From Chloroflexota bacterium (GTDB lineage Bacteria; Chloroflexota; Anaerolineae; Anaerolineales; Villigracilaceae), in contig JAKOVF010000189.1 of assembly GCA_029782225.1 (NCBI GenBank), positions 1 through 64,000 on the forward strand: 64,000 nt of DNA. The letters are read 5' to 3'. Positions 7,835 to 15,014 of the stretch are shown one piece after another. The notes under the pieces were generated by a model. The model saw only the letters and a program-made list of their open reading frames with translations, was not told where the DNA came from and ran no database searches. A program made the translations under genes and the position numbers. The stretch's first letter is position 1. The number at the start of each line of letters is the position of its first letter.

Positions 7835-9330
7835 GCGGTGTCAGCCTGCACAGGCATCACACGGCGTAGATCCAATTTTTGGAATGCCAGCCGACTCAAG
7901 GTTGACAGGGACAACACGATTCCCCAATCCATGAGGAGAATACTGCGCGGCAGGTTCTCAAACCACCCGAGGGAGAAATAGCTGAACATGAGCAAGCCGA
8001 TGAGCGCGGAACCCGCCGTTACGGCCAGGAAAACAGAACGCAGCATTTGTTTTGCCGGCAGATCCAGAATCGCAGGGCGGACTGATTTGAGCACGATCGC
8101 CGCCCCCAGCCGGATCACGAAGGCCGACCAGAACATGGCATAGGCCATTCGAATGTAGGCGTTGAATTCCTTGTCCGCGCCAAACCGAAGGCGGAAGCTC
8201 ACATAAATAGAAAGCGCGACAATTCCAAGGTCCAGAAGCAGAAGCGGCATGCGGACGTTCTTCACGATGTTTCTCAGCCAATTCCGGATTGGATAGTCCA
8301 CGTACAGAAACATCAAGAGCGCGAAAATCAGGATAATGGGCAAAAACGTATACCCGTATACTTTGTCCGGGTCAGCAAGGTGCAGGCTTCCCAGGAATCT
8401 CTGATACCACCAGCTGATGGGAAACTGAAAAATGTAGAGAGCATAACTCGTCTCTCCCAGTGTGACGAGCCACTTATGGCTCAGGACTTTGGAGAGGCGG
8501 GAAGTATCCAAAGCCAACGCAAGGATGATCACGAGCAAAAGGGGCGCCACCATCCCTTCCATGGGTTGCTGCCAGTGCGGGACCTGCGCAGGAAAGAGCG
8601 CCCCCAGGAAAAGGAAAATGATGATCACGACAAGCGTACCCAAAAGCACCAGGCTGTTGGTCCTGGAGGCCAACTGATGCTTCGGCGCTTCACTGACAAA
8701 CCAGATTCCTCCCACGACGCCCATAATAAAGGAATTCAAATGAAATAGAGGGAAGTAGACCAGAAAATTGTTCCAGTCCGGCCAGTATAGCATCCAGAGA
8801 GTATAGTGAACGACCTGGCTCACAAACCATAACACGAGCGAGAGCGTGATCAGTCTCTTCATGGACTGACGATAGGCCCACACGACAAAGAAGGGAAACA
8901 GAAAATAGAAAAACCCCTCCACCGAGAGCGACCAGGCCGCAATGTTGAACGTCAACGAATATCCTGGAATCCATGCCTGCCACAGGAATACGCTCGCGAG
9001 TGTCTTCCAGGGCTTAACGTGCGCAACCGTGTCGTAATAATACAGACACACCAACAGGAAAGACAAGAAATACATTGGATAGACACGCACGAAGCGGGCA
9101 CTCCAATACCCCCGCACGTTAAACTTCTCTTGAGGTCGATAATAGACGATCGCCATGACAAACCCGGAGAGCACATAAAGAAAGCCGACGGAGACCGGCC
9201 CGGCAAACAGGATCGGAGCGAGCGGAAAGAAATTGAGCGCCTGGATGTAAGGACCACCCATTCCGTGGGTGAACATAACTGTCAGCATACCGAAGAATCG
9301 GGTGGGGGTTAATTGATCAATTCTCTTCAT
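7831..9330 (-). CDS. Membrane acyltransferase, family 3 (OafA/YrhL type), with extra C-terminal membrane domain
   Basis: This 499-residue polytopic protein begins with the acyltransferase-3 hallmark, an Arg-x-x-x-(x)n-His stretch (TRFFGMLTVMFTHG), followed by FLYVLSGFVMA. About ten membrane helices cover residues 10-360. These enzymes move acetyl or other acyl groups onto sugars of lipids, O-antigen or exopolysaccharide at the membrane. After the usual domain, residues from about 365 to the end add four further helices (from LLLLDLGIVALSIYVSF onward), which resemble the start of polysaccharide-epimerase membrane domains, but I cannot name them. No obvious operon partner is present; its start lies 82 bases beyond the end of the cooC operon. 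Confidence 0.85.
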   Translation of the reverse strand: MKRIDQLTPTRFFGMLTVMFTHGMGGPYIQALNFFPLAPILFAGPVSVGFLYVLSGFVMAIVYYRPQEKFNVRGYWSARFVRVYPMYFLSFLLVCLYYYDTVAHVKPWKTLASVFLWQAWIPGYSLTFNIAAWSLSVEGFFYFLFPFFVVWAYRQSMKRLITLSLVLWFVSQVVHYTLWMLYWPDWNNFLVYFPLFHLNSFIMGVVGGIWFVSEAPKHQLASRTNSLVLLGTLVVIIIFLFLGALFPAQVPHWQQPMEGMVAPLLLVIILALALDTSRLSKVLSHKWLVTLGETSYALYIFQFPISWWYQRFLGSLHLADPDKVYGYTFLPIILIFALLMFLYVDYPIRNWLRNIVKNVRMPLLLLDLGIVALSIYVSFRLRFGADKEFNAYIRMAYAMFWSAFVIRLGAAIVLKSVRPAILDLPAKQMLRSVFLAVTAGSALIGLLMFSYFSLGWFENLPRSILLMDWGIVLSLSTLSRLAFQKLDLRRVMPVQADTA

Positions 9331-9352
9331 AAGAATGCGCCAATTCTACTTG

Positions 9353-9386
9353 AAAAAAGCGGACTGGCAACAAAGCCAATCCGCTT
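9353..9386 (-). terminator. Rho-independent terminator of the cooC operon
   Basis: Read on the minus strand, an AAGCGGATTGGC arm pairs with GCCAGTCCGCTT (one G-T-type mismatch) around a short loop and is followed by a run of T. It lies about 27 bases after the stop of the last cooC gene, just where the operon should end. Confidence 0.75.
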
Positions 9387-9412
9387 CATTTTGGACTTTT
9401 GGCCTGGTTCCG

Positions 9413-10198
9413 TTATAGAATCTTTTTCATCATCCCCGCCACTGACTGATATACCGGGGAGTCGTCCCCCAGATCAACCAGAGGCTTTCCAGAAAACTCA
9501 AATGCAGACAGATCTGAATCAGCAGGGATGGTTCCCAGCAGCGGCACATCGATCTTTTCGGTAAAGGCCTTCAGCTCAGCCGGCATCTCGCCGGGCAGAC
9601 GATTCAGAATCAGGTAGGCGTTCTCCACACGGATATCCAGTTCCTTGCGCATGTCGGCAATCCGCTGGGCAGCGACGAGGCCGCGTTGGGTTGGGTCGCT
9701 CACTATCAGGAGATGCTGCACATTACGGGTAGTCCGGCGCGAGAGATGTTCCATCCCTGCTTCATTGTCAATGACCACATAGGCGTAGTGCCTGCTCATC
9801 GAGTCGATCACTTCACGCAAGTTGTGGTTGACCGCGCAGTAGCAACCCTGACCTTCGCCGCGTCCCATGGCGATCAGGTCAAAGCGCGAGCCTTCCGCCA
9901 GCGAAGAGCGGACATGATATTCAAGATACTCTCGTTTGCTCGTACCGCCCGGCATGACGCCCATCGCCGCACCACCCTCTGTGAGGGAGGCCTTCACTTT
10001 TTGCAGCATGTCCTCACGGATGTCGCCCACTGTCCATTCAAGATCAAGTCCGAGCACCATGTTCAGGTTAGATGATGGATCTGCGTCAATGGCGAGGATG
10101 GAACCAGGCTGATTCTGGGCAAGATATTTAATGACCATCCCGGCGACCGTTGTCTTTCCCACGCCGCCTTTGCCGGCTAAAGCGATTGTTGTTGTCAT
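9413..10198 (-). CDS. cooC: CooC-type nickel-insertion ATPase (second copy in operon)
   Basis: The product (261 residues) is a MinD/ParA-fold ATPase with the deviant P-loop AGKGGVGKTT at its N-terminus, Asp switch residues in IDADPSSNLN, and the Walker B-like VVIDNEAGMEHLSRR. CooC-family proteins load nickel into CO dehydrogenase or, as AcsF, into acetyl-CoA synthase. The family's CxC nickel-binding pair at the dimer interface is present as GCYC. A longer frame exists upstream, but this start is favoured because the ATG overlaps the TGA of the preceding small gene (ATGA) and follows AGGGAAG. It is the last gene of the operon. Which of the two copies serves AcsA and which AcsB cannot be decided from sequence. 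Confidence 0.9.
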   Translation of the reverse strand: MTTTIALAGKGGVGKTTVAGMVIKYLAQNQPGSILAIDADPSSNLNMVLGLDLEWTVGDIREDMLQKVKASLTEGGAAMGVMPGGTSKREYLEYHVRSSLAEGSRFDLIAMGRGEGQGCYCAVNHNLREVIDSMSRHYAYVVIDNEAGMEHLSRRTTRNVQHLLIVSDPTQRGLVAAQRIADMRKELDIRVENAYLILNRLPGEMPAELKAFTEKIDVPLLGTIPADSDLSAFEFSGKPLVDLGDDSPVYQSVAGMMKKIL

Positions 10199-10491
10199 AA
10201 GTCTTCCCTGGCAATAGTAGTATCTAGAAATGCTTTGCTGCGTGACAGCAAATCCTTGAGAGCTTTTCCCTGTAATAGAAGCTGACATGAAATTTCCTCG
10301 AGGCAGGCCTGGCAGGTTTGTAATCCCTTTAGATTTTCCAATTCCAGAATGACAGCTTGAATCCGGCTCAGCCCTCTTTGTTTCCTCTGTTGATCTGCGG
10401 TCACAGAAGCGATGTAATACTCATTATCTGCAAACACAGCCAATTCATGGAGCTTTTCTTTGTGGCAACCAAAGGAGGCGTGAGGTTTCAT
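10195..10491 (-). CDS. Small cysteine-containing protein locked between two cooC genes
   Basis: This 98-residue soluble protein is not one I recognise. It overlaps both neighbours by four bases (ATGA at each end), so its translation is coupled to the two CooC-type ATPases. It is mostly helical, and the centre looks amphipathic. Cysteines sit at C9 (followed by His), C60, C63 and C69, the last three as CxxC-x5-C, which is a plausible metal or Fe-S site. It is not like CooT or CooJ: there is no His-rich tail and the size differs. The context suggests an accessory role in nickel delivery or CODH/ACS assembly, which is inference. Confidence 0.75.
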   Translation of the reverse strand: MKPHASFGCHKEKLHELAVFADNEYYIASVTADQQRKQRGLSRIQAVILELENLKGLQTCQACLEEISCQLLLQGKALKDLLSRSKAFLDTTIAREDL

Positions 10492-11273
10492 GATGATTTG
10501 TCCGAGTGCTCCTGCAGCTTACTGAGAATCCTGGAAGCAGATTCTCGCAGGATGGATACGTGATCATAGACCGGGATATTCAATCGATCCGCTTCCTGCA
10601 CCTTCATATCAGCAGGTAGGAATCCTAGGACCGGCAATCCTGGCGTTTCCGCCTCCAGAAATTTCGCTTCCTCGTCATTTCGTACTTTATTTCCTACAAG
10701 GTACATCCGCGTCAGACCAATGTCATTCGCCAGCTTCTTGATCTGACCCGCCGTTCCCAGGCTGCGCCGCGTCGGCTCGACGACAATGAGCATGGCATCC
10801 ACGAAATCCACGGTGGCCCGGCCAAGATGCTCCACGCCGGCGTACATATCGAGCAGCAGCACTTCGTCTTTTCTGAACATCAAATGGGTGAAAAGAGTCT
10901 TCAGCATCGCGGACTCGGGACAGATGCAGCCAGAACCGCCCAGATCCACCGATCCCATTTCCAGCAAGCGGACACCGCGATGGAGAACGCTGAAGCGCTC
11001 AGGGATATCGTCCACGCGGGGATTGATCGTGAAGAAGCCGCCCACGGTGCCGGGCTTCGCCCCGGTCCGCTCTTCGATCAAAGCGTCCATTTCCGCGATC
11101 GGATGCAACTGCGCGCGCAGTGCCTCGGGGAATCCTAACGCGCCGGCCAGGCATGGGCTTGGATCGGCATCGACGGCCAGGACCTGCTTGCCCATGTCCG
11201 CGTAGGCCTGCGCCAAGAGTGCTGTGAGTGTGGTTTTGCCAACGCCCCCCTTACCCGTAATTGCAAGTTTCAT
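10488..11273 (-). CDS. cooC: CooC/AcsF-type nickel-insertion ATPase (first copy in operon)
   Basis: This 261-residue MinD-type ATPase starts directly with the P-loop (MKLAITGKGGVGKTT). It has VDADPSPCLAGALG, the Walker B-like LLLDMYAGVEHLGR and the family CxC nickel-binding pair in GSGCICPES. The CooC family binds Ni at the dimer interface and uses ATP hydrolysis to mature the CODH C-cluster or the ACS A-cluster. It differs clearly from the second copy 0.3 kb downstream, so the two are probably specialised rather than a recent duplication. The 3' end overlaps the small gene by ATGA. A 148-base spacer separates it from the DUF3786-like gene, so an internal promoter is possible. Confidence 0.9.
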   Translation of the reverse strand: MKLAITGKGGVGKTTLTALLAQAYADMGKQVLAVDADPSPCLAGALGFPEALRAQLHPIAEMDALIEERTGAKPGTVGGFFTINPRVDDIPERFSVLHRGVRLLEMGSVDLGGSGCICPESAMLKTLFTHLMFRKDEVLLLDMYAGVEHLGRATVDFVDAMLIVVEPTRRSLGTAGQIKKLANDIGLTRMYLVGNKVRNDEEAKFLEAETPGLPVLGFLPADMKVQEADRLNIPVYDHVSILRESASRILSKLQEHSDKSS

Positions 11274-11421
11274 ATCTCCGGCCTTCTCTGCATCAAAGCT
11301 CAGTTTTTGCTTTAACTCTCACGATCCCAGTTATTTTACAGACTCCCCCGCTTTTGAGTATAGTGACAGAATTCCTCTTTTTGGACAAAGAATGTGGGTA
11401 TTTAGCAGGTGCCGAAACCTC

Positions 11422-12123
11422 TCATTTTTGGGCTAAGATCCTTTTCGCCAACATGCTGCCCAGGATGGCACAACCATCGATCGGGAGATAATGAGTCGCC
11501 GAAGGATCAAAAAGGATTTTGCAGGAGGAAGGAAAATCGTCATCGCCGAGATGATATACAACCAGCAGCTCAACGCGCGGAAGAGCTTGAAAACGATACG
11601 CCGCGTCGCCGGTAGCAACACGCTGGCCATCCGCTTTTTCGCATGCCGACGTGAAGCCTTCAAGATTGAGCGCAAAGGTCCTGGCGATTTCATCACCCGT
11701 GTAACTCTGAAAAGCAGCATTGTACACGCGGCCGCCGGGGAGGTCGGCGAACGAGACCCATCGGCCTTCCAACGGCGAGCCGTCAGCGGTTACAAGATAG
11801 TACAGGAAAATCGCCTGTTGAAATGCAGGGAGAAGATCATCGAGCTCGTTATGTGCGATCAGAGCGGGCCAGGCTGTCGTAACGGGTTTCCCCCAGAACA
11901 GAAAATGCATCGCGCCGCGGCCGCGGTCCGGACCTGGCGGAAGGTAGGTCATGCCGCTTCGCGCGGCGACCAGCTCCGGATTCAGAGGACGAAGCGCGGC
12001 GCGCAATTCATCCGCGCGCTTCTCCAAATCAGAAGAGGCCGGCTCGGGGCGAGTCGGCCTCCAGTTCCGGTCATTTTTGCCGGTGAAACGCACAGGCAAA
12101 ATTAAATATCCACAGCAAGGCAA
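11422..12123 (-). CDS. DUF3786-like protein
   Basis: The 233-residue product matches my recollection of the DUF3786 family, typical of anaerobes with corrinoid/CODH metabolism. The recognisable part is the end: LPRVELLVVYHLGDDDFPSS, followed by a Cys, the LFDPSATHYLPIDG segment and a last helix. The first about 50 residues are less certain. The start shown is a TTG inside the end of the previous gene (22-base overlap); TTG at 12099 or GTG at 12093 are alternatives, and none has a convincing ribosome site. The function is unknown. Its position between a formate channel, a RAM domain and cooC links it to C1 metabolism. Confidence 0.75.
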   Translation of the reverse strand: MPCCGYLILPVRFTGKNDRNWRPTRPEPASSDLEKRADELRAALRPLNPELVAARSGMTYLPPGPDRGRGAMHFLFWGKPVTTAWPALIAHNELDDLLPAFQQAIFLYYLVTADGSPLEGRWVSFADLPGGRVYNAAFQSYTGDEIARTFALNLEGFTSACEKADGQRVATGDAAYRFQALPRVELLVVYHLGDDDFPSSCKILFDPSATHYLPIDGCAILGSMLAKRILAQK

Positions 12124-12332
12124 GTAAGGGTCTGCTCAACTCCGGGGATGGGTTGAATCTCCGAGGCGATGAGCGATCCTACTTTGCCCACATCACCGTT
12201 TTCAACAACAGCAATCGCATCATAGGGACCAAAGGTCATTTCCGCACTGACGATGCCTGGAAGCTTGCGGAGCTGCTTTACTACCTGCTTGATCTCGCCC
12301 GTGCGAACCTTGATGAGAATGTAAGCTTTCAT
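12102..12332 (-). CDS. Stand-alone RAM (Lrp/AsnC effector-binding) domain protein
   Basis: At 76 residues this is only the ligand-binding and oligomerising half of an Lrp/AsnC regulator, without the DNA-binding helix-turn-helix. The betaalphabeta fold and the pattern AYILIKVRTGEIKQVV, LPGIVSAEMTFGPYDAIAVVE and IQPIPGVEQTLTCL are typical. Solo RAM proteins can bind amino acids and may act through partners; what this one binds is unknown. AAAAGGAG lies before the ATG. It sits 18 bases after the formate-channel gene and its end overlaps the DUF3786-like start. Confidence 0.88.
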   Translation of the reverse strand: MKAYILIKVRTGEIKQVVKQLRKLPGIVSAEMTFGPYDAIAVVENGDVGKVGSLIASEIQPIPGVEQTLTCLAVDI

Positions 12333-12350
12333 GCTTCTCCTTTTAAATAT

Positions 12351-13238
12351 TTAATTATCTTTGTTGCGAAGGAATATGGCCCAGTATACCGCGGCCACGA
12401 GCACCGCGCCCCCGATAATGTTGCCAATCGTCACCGGAAGCAGATTACGCAGGAAGAAGTTGGACCAGGTAAGCGATTCCAGATGCGGCACTTTGTCGCC
12501 CAGACTGGACATGAACTGGGGATCGAAAGCCTTGATCATCAAAGCATACGGAATATAGTACATATTGGCGATGCTGTGCTCAAAGCCCGCCGCCACAAAG
12601 GCTGTGATCGGGAAAATGATCGCGGCAATTTTATCAATCGTACTACGGGCGCTGTATGTAAGCCAGACAGCCATGCAAACCAAAGCATTGCATAGAATGC
12701 CAAGCACCAGCGCCTGCACAAATCCAAGCTCTGATTTTGCGATGGCAGTTTTCAACGCGCCAATACCTATCGCGGCAGCCCCAAAGGTGTATTGCTTGCT
12801 GAAGAACATCAGGGTGGCAGTCCCAACGGCTCCCACGAAGTTGCCGAGATATACGATGACCCAGTTCCGCAGCAGTTCACGCCCGGTAACCTTCCCGCTG
12901 GCCCAGGCCATGACGATCAGATTGTTACCGGTGAACAGTTCGGCTCCGCCTACGACAACGAGAATCAGACCAAGTGAGAATACCACGCCCGATAACAGGC
13001 GGACCAAGCCATACGGCAGCCCGGCGCTGAAAGCCGCGCTTCCATCGGGCAGTGTAATGGCCATGCTTCCCGCGCTCACGGTGCTGGCAAAAACGGCGCC
13101 CATCGAAATAAATGCACCCGCCAGAATGGCCAGGGCGAACATTTTAAGGGCAGGCATCTCCGCCTTGCGGACACCCAGGTATTCGGCGCGCGTTGCCATC
13201 TCTGCTGGCAATAACGCATCAATTCGAATCTCACTCAT
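12351..13238 (-). CDS. Formate/nitrite transporter family channel
   Basis: The product (295 residues from the ATG at 13238) is an FNT-family pentameric channel of FocA/NirC type with six membrane helices. The central His of the pore is visible in GFEHSIANMYYIP, and the omega-loop region in ELFTGNNLIVMAWASGKV. Substrates in this family are formate, nitrite or hydrosulfide. In front of nickel-insertion genes and close to an acs cluster, formate is the likely substrate, feeding or venting the methyl branch. The start at 13238 has GGAG six bases upstream; a second ATG two codons earlier lacks this. Expression probably starts at the promoter at 13296-13325 and may be controlled by the palindrome at 13269-13288. 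Confidence 0.9.
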   Translation of the reverse strand: MSEIRIDALLPAEMATRAEYLGVRKAEMPALKMFALAILAGAFISMGAVFASTVSAGSMAITLPDGSAAFSAGLPYGLVRLLSGVVFSLGLILVVVGGAELFTGNNLIVMAWASGKVTGRELLRNWVIVYLGNFVGAVGTATLMFFSKQYTFGAAAIGIGALKTAIAKSELGFVQALVLGILCNALVCMAVWLTYSARSTIDKIAAIIFPITAFVAAGFEHSIANMYYIPYALMIKAFDPQFMSSLGDKVPHLESLTWSNFFLRNLLPVTIGNIIGGAVLVAAVYWAIFLRNKDN

Positions 13239-13268
13239 AAGCATCTCCGATGACTGGTTTACTGTTTA

Positions 13269-13288
13269 ATTGTGATAGAATTCACAAT
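13269..13288. promoter_or_regulatory. CRP/FNR-type operator, perfect palindrome
   Basis: ATTGTGA-N6-TCACAAT: 7-base arms at 13269-13275 and 13282-13288. The core TGTGA-N6-TCACA equals the Escherichia coli CRP consensus. It begins right at the predicted start of transcription for the channel/cooC operon, so a bound protein would most likely repress. Which CRP/FNR-family regulator reads it is unknown. Confidence 0.65.
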
Positions 13289-13295
13289 CAGTGTC

Positions 13296-13325
13296 AGTAT
13301 ACCAGAGAGGGCTTAAAGCTGTCAG
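13296..13325 (-). promoter_or_regulatory. Sigma70-like promoter of the formate-channel/cooC operon
   Basis: On the minus strand CTGACA (13320-13325) and TATACT (13296-13301) are 18 bases apart, each one base from consensus. Transcription should begin near 13289, adjacent to the CRP-type palindrome, leaving a leader of about 50 bases. Confidence 0.6.
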
Positions 13326-13397
13326 ACAAATTGTAACGAAAACGAAGTGATCTTTTTCCAGATAATCAGCATTATTTGACAGTACCGTATCGCCACA

Positions 13398-14396
13398 TCA
13401 ACGATGCTTTTTTGTGCCAAGCCAGGTTCCAACTCCGGCTGCCAATAAAGCTGCAGTAAGAATGATGCCGGCCATCAGGCCGCTGCCCTGACGAGTTGCT
13501 GGCGGTGCCGGCACAGGTGTTGTCGTGAATGTTGCTCTCGTAGTCGGACGAGCAGTGGACGTGGAAACCGGCACGCCAATCGTAACAGTTGCTGTGGGTG
13601 CTTCGGGCGTCGCTGTTTGGGTCCCTGCCCGGCGACGAATAAGCAAGACCTGTCCTTCGTAAATATCGTTCGTGTCCAGGCCATTTAGCCTCTTTAGTTC
13701 ATCCACTGATATGCCATAAGCCAATGCGATGCTCCACAGGGCTTCCCCGGGCTGAACTTCATGGGAAATGGAGCCATCTTCTTTTGGCGTGCTTGTTACC
13801 ACCGGTGTCGTGAGCCCCAAAGTACCGGCTGTGCCCGGAATGGGTGTGGAGCCCCCTGCTGGTTGAGGAGTACTAACCGCGGAATTCTTTGAGGCACCTG
13901 CATCAAGCGTGTAATAGGTAATCCCCTCTGCAACCGCTACGCCTGCGCCAACATCAGTCAAGTTTGGAGAAAGCATCGTGGCTTGATGAATCGAATCACC
14001 CATCCAGGCACGGACCACGCCCGCAGGGCTGAGATTATTCCCAGCATCAATATTCTCCGAGAAGAAGCCACCGGCCGAGAGGTCACCCGCTAACGGGTAG
14101 CCCGCGGCAAGCGCACGCTGAAATGGACGGGAACCATCTGCGCTGAAGTGAGTCACTGTGCCGATGGAAGCCTGATAATCGGAATGCGCCTGCGCGATCT
14201 GCATCAAAGTGGCATCCTCCTCGTATGCGGGCAAACCGTTGGAGGCGCGCAAGGCATTGATCTCTACGATCACGTCATTCGCGCTGTACACAGGCGCGGA
14301 ATGAATCGGCAGTGGATAAGCTCCAATTGACGGACTCGGGCTGAAGGTCAGACAAAGAAGCGCGGAAAGGGCCGGCCAGAAGGCGCGTTTCGTCAT
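13398..14396 (-). CDS. Secreted CAP-domain protein with LysM and C-terminal membrane anchor
   Basis: The product (332 residues from the ATG at 14396) has a signal peptide, a CAP/SCP domain of the bacterial YkwD type (about residues 35-175), a LysM domain (about 205-255: HEVQPGEALWSIALAYGIS), a Thr/Pro/Ala-rich linker, and a last membrane helix with basic end. CAP landmarks are INALRASNGLP, AQAHSDYQ, FSENI, and HQATMLSPNLTDVGAGVA. LysM binds peptidoglycan or chitin-like glycans, so the protein is probably held at the cell surface. The start is chosen because the signal peptide begins there and GGAG lies 9 bases upstream. It is divergent from the acs operon. The molecular function of bacterial CAP proteins is not settled. 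Confidence 0.88.
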   Translation of the reverse strand: MTKRAFWPALSALLCLTFSPSPSIGAYPLPIHSAPVYSANDVIVEINALRASNGLPAYEEDATLMQIAQAHSDYQASIGTVTHFSADGSRPFQRALAAGYPLAGDLSAGGFFSENIDAGNNLSPAGVVRAWMGDSIHQATMLSPNLTDVGAGVAVAEGITYYTLDAGASKNSAVSTPQPAGGSTPIPGTAGTLGLTTPVVTSTPKEDGSISHEVQPGEALWSIALAYGISVDELKRLNGLDTNDIYEGQVLLIRRRAGTQTATPEAPTATVTIGVPVSTSTARPTTRATFTTTPVPAPPATRQGSGLMAGIILTAALLAAGVGTWLGTKKHR

Positions 14397-14507
14397 GTAT
14401 AAGGTCTCCGTGAGCGCAAGATTATACCTTGTCATTCCAGCCAAAAAACCCGACAAATTACCTAGCTAAGGTACATTTATCAGAGGTTCTAATGACAATG
14501 TTCACAA

Positions 14508-14531
14508 CTAGCAAAGCAGTCAAAATGCTAG
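14508..14531. promoter_or_regulatory. Inverted repeat upstream of the acs operon, possible operator
   Basis: CTAGCA (14508-14513) and TGCTAG (14526-14531) form a 6-base inverted repeat with a 12-base centre and overlap a TAGAAT that could be a -10 element. No good -35 is seen at the right distance. It is about 80 bases before the first gene. The rest of the 217-base spacer shows nothing else I can name. Confidence 0.25.
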
Positions 14532-14613
14532 AATAATACCGAGGAGCAAGTAGGCAATCCTTTAGAGGTGTCTTGGGTCAGGGCAAACATCCAAAAACTC
14601 AGGAGGTGCCTTC

Positions 14614-15000
14614 ATGGAAACCAAATCGTTTGACGCGCCTGCGCTCTACGGCGATCATCATGTCACCGAAGTGCGGCGGCTTTTGCTCGAACTCACGGGG
14701 GTCAGCGAAGTTTACGCGAGTAGTGCGTTCCGGGTTATCGAAGTTACATACGATCCAGAGAAAATCCAGCCCCCGCAGATCGAGGCGCGCCTACAGGAGG
14801 CGGGGTACCTGGGCGAGCTTCCTATTCTGCTCGAGTCCGGGATCGCTGTGGAAAAGCGGGAGGGAGACGCTGCCTTCCGCCACACCGCCGTGTATGAAAC
14901 GGTGAAATCCACCGTTTCATTTGCTCAACGCGTGGAGCACAGCGGACGCCCGCTCTGGCCGTGCCCGGGCCTGGGCACCGTTCAAAAAGCTGACGAATAA
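14614..15000 (+). CDS. HMA-fold protein without the metal-binding CxxC, first gene of the acs operon
   Basis: This 128-residue protein starts with a ferredoxin-like heavy-metal-associated fold (about residues 12-68: VTEVRRLLLELTGVSEVYAS, then RVIEVTYDPEKI and ARLQEAGYLGELP). The metal loop that is normally CxxC reads GDHH, so copper binding of the usual kind is not expected; two His remain. The tail ends in a YETVKSTVSFAQRVEHSG segment and RPLWPCPGLG with one Cys, which looks conserved-like. AGGAGG precedes the ATG, and the CO dehydrogenase gene follows after 14 bases. Placement suggests a maturation, metal or regulatory role in CODH/ACS, which is not proven. Confidence 0.85.
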   Translation: METKSFDAPALYGDHHVTEVRRLLLELTGVSEVYASSAFRVIEVTYDPEKIQPPQIEARLQEAGYLGELPILLESGIAVEKREGDAAFRHTAVYETVKSTVSFAQRVEHSGRPLWPCPGLGTVQKADE

Positions 15001-15014
15001 GCTGGAGGAGAATC

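Noticed and set aside
13269-13288. FNR box (TTGAT-N4-ATCAA)
   Set aside because: The half-sites read TGTGA/TCACA with a 6-base centre, which is CRP-like and not FNR-like.
14397-14613. A riboswitch before the acs operon
   Set aside because: No cobalamin-box, THF or other riboswitch core could be recognised in the 217-base spacer.
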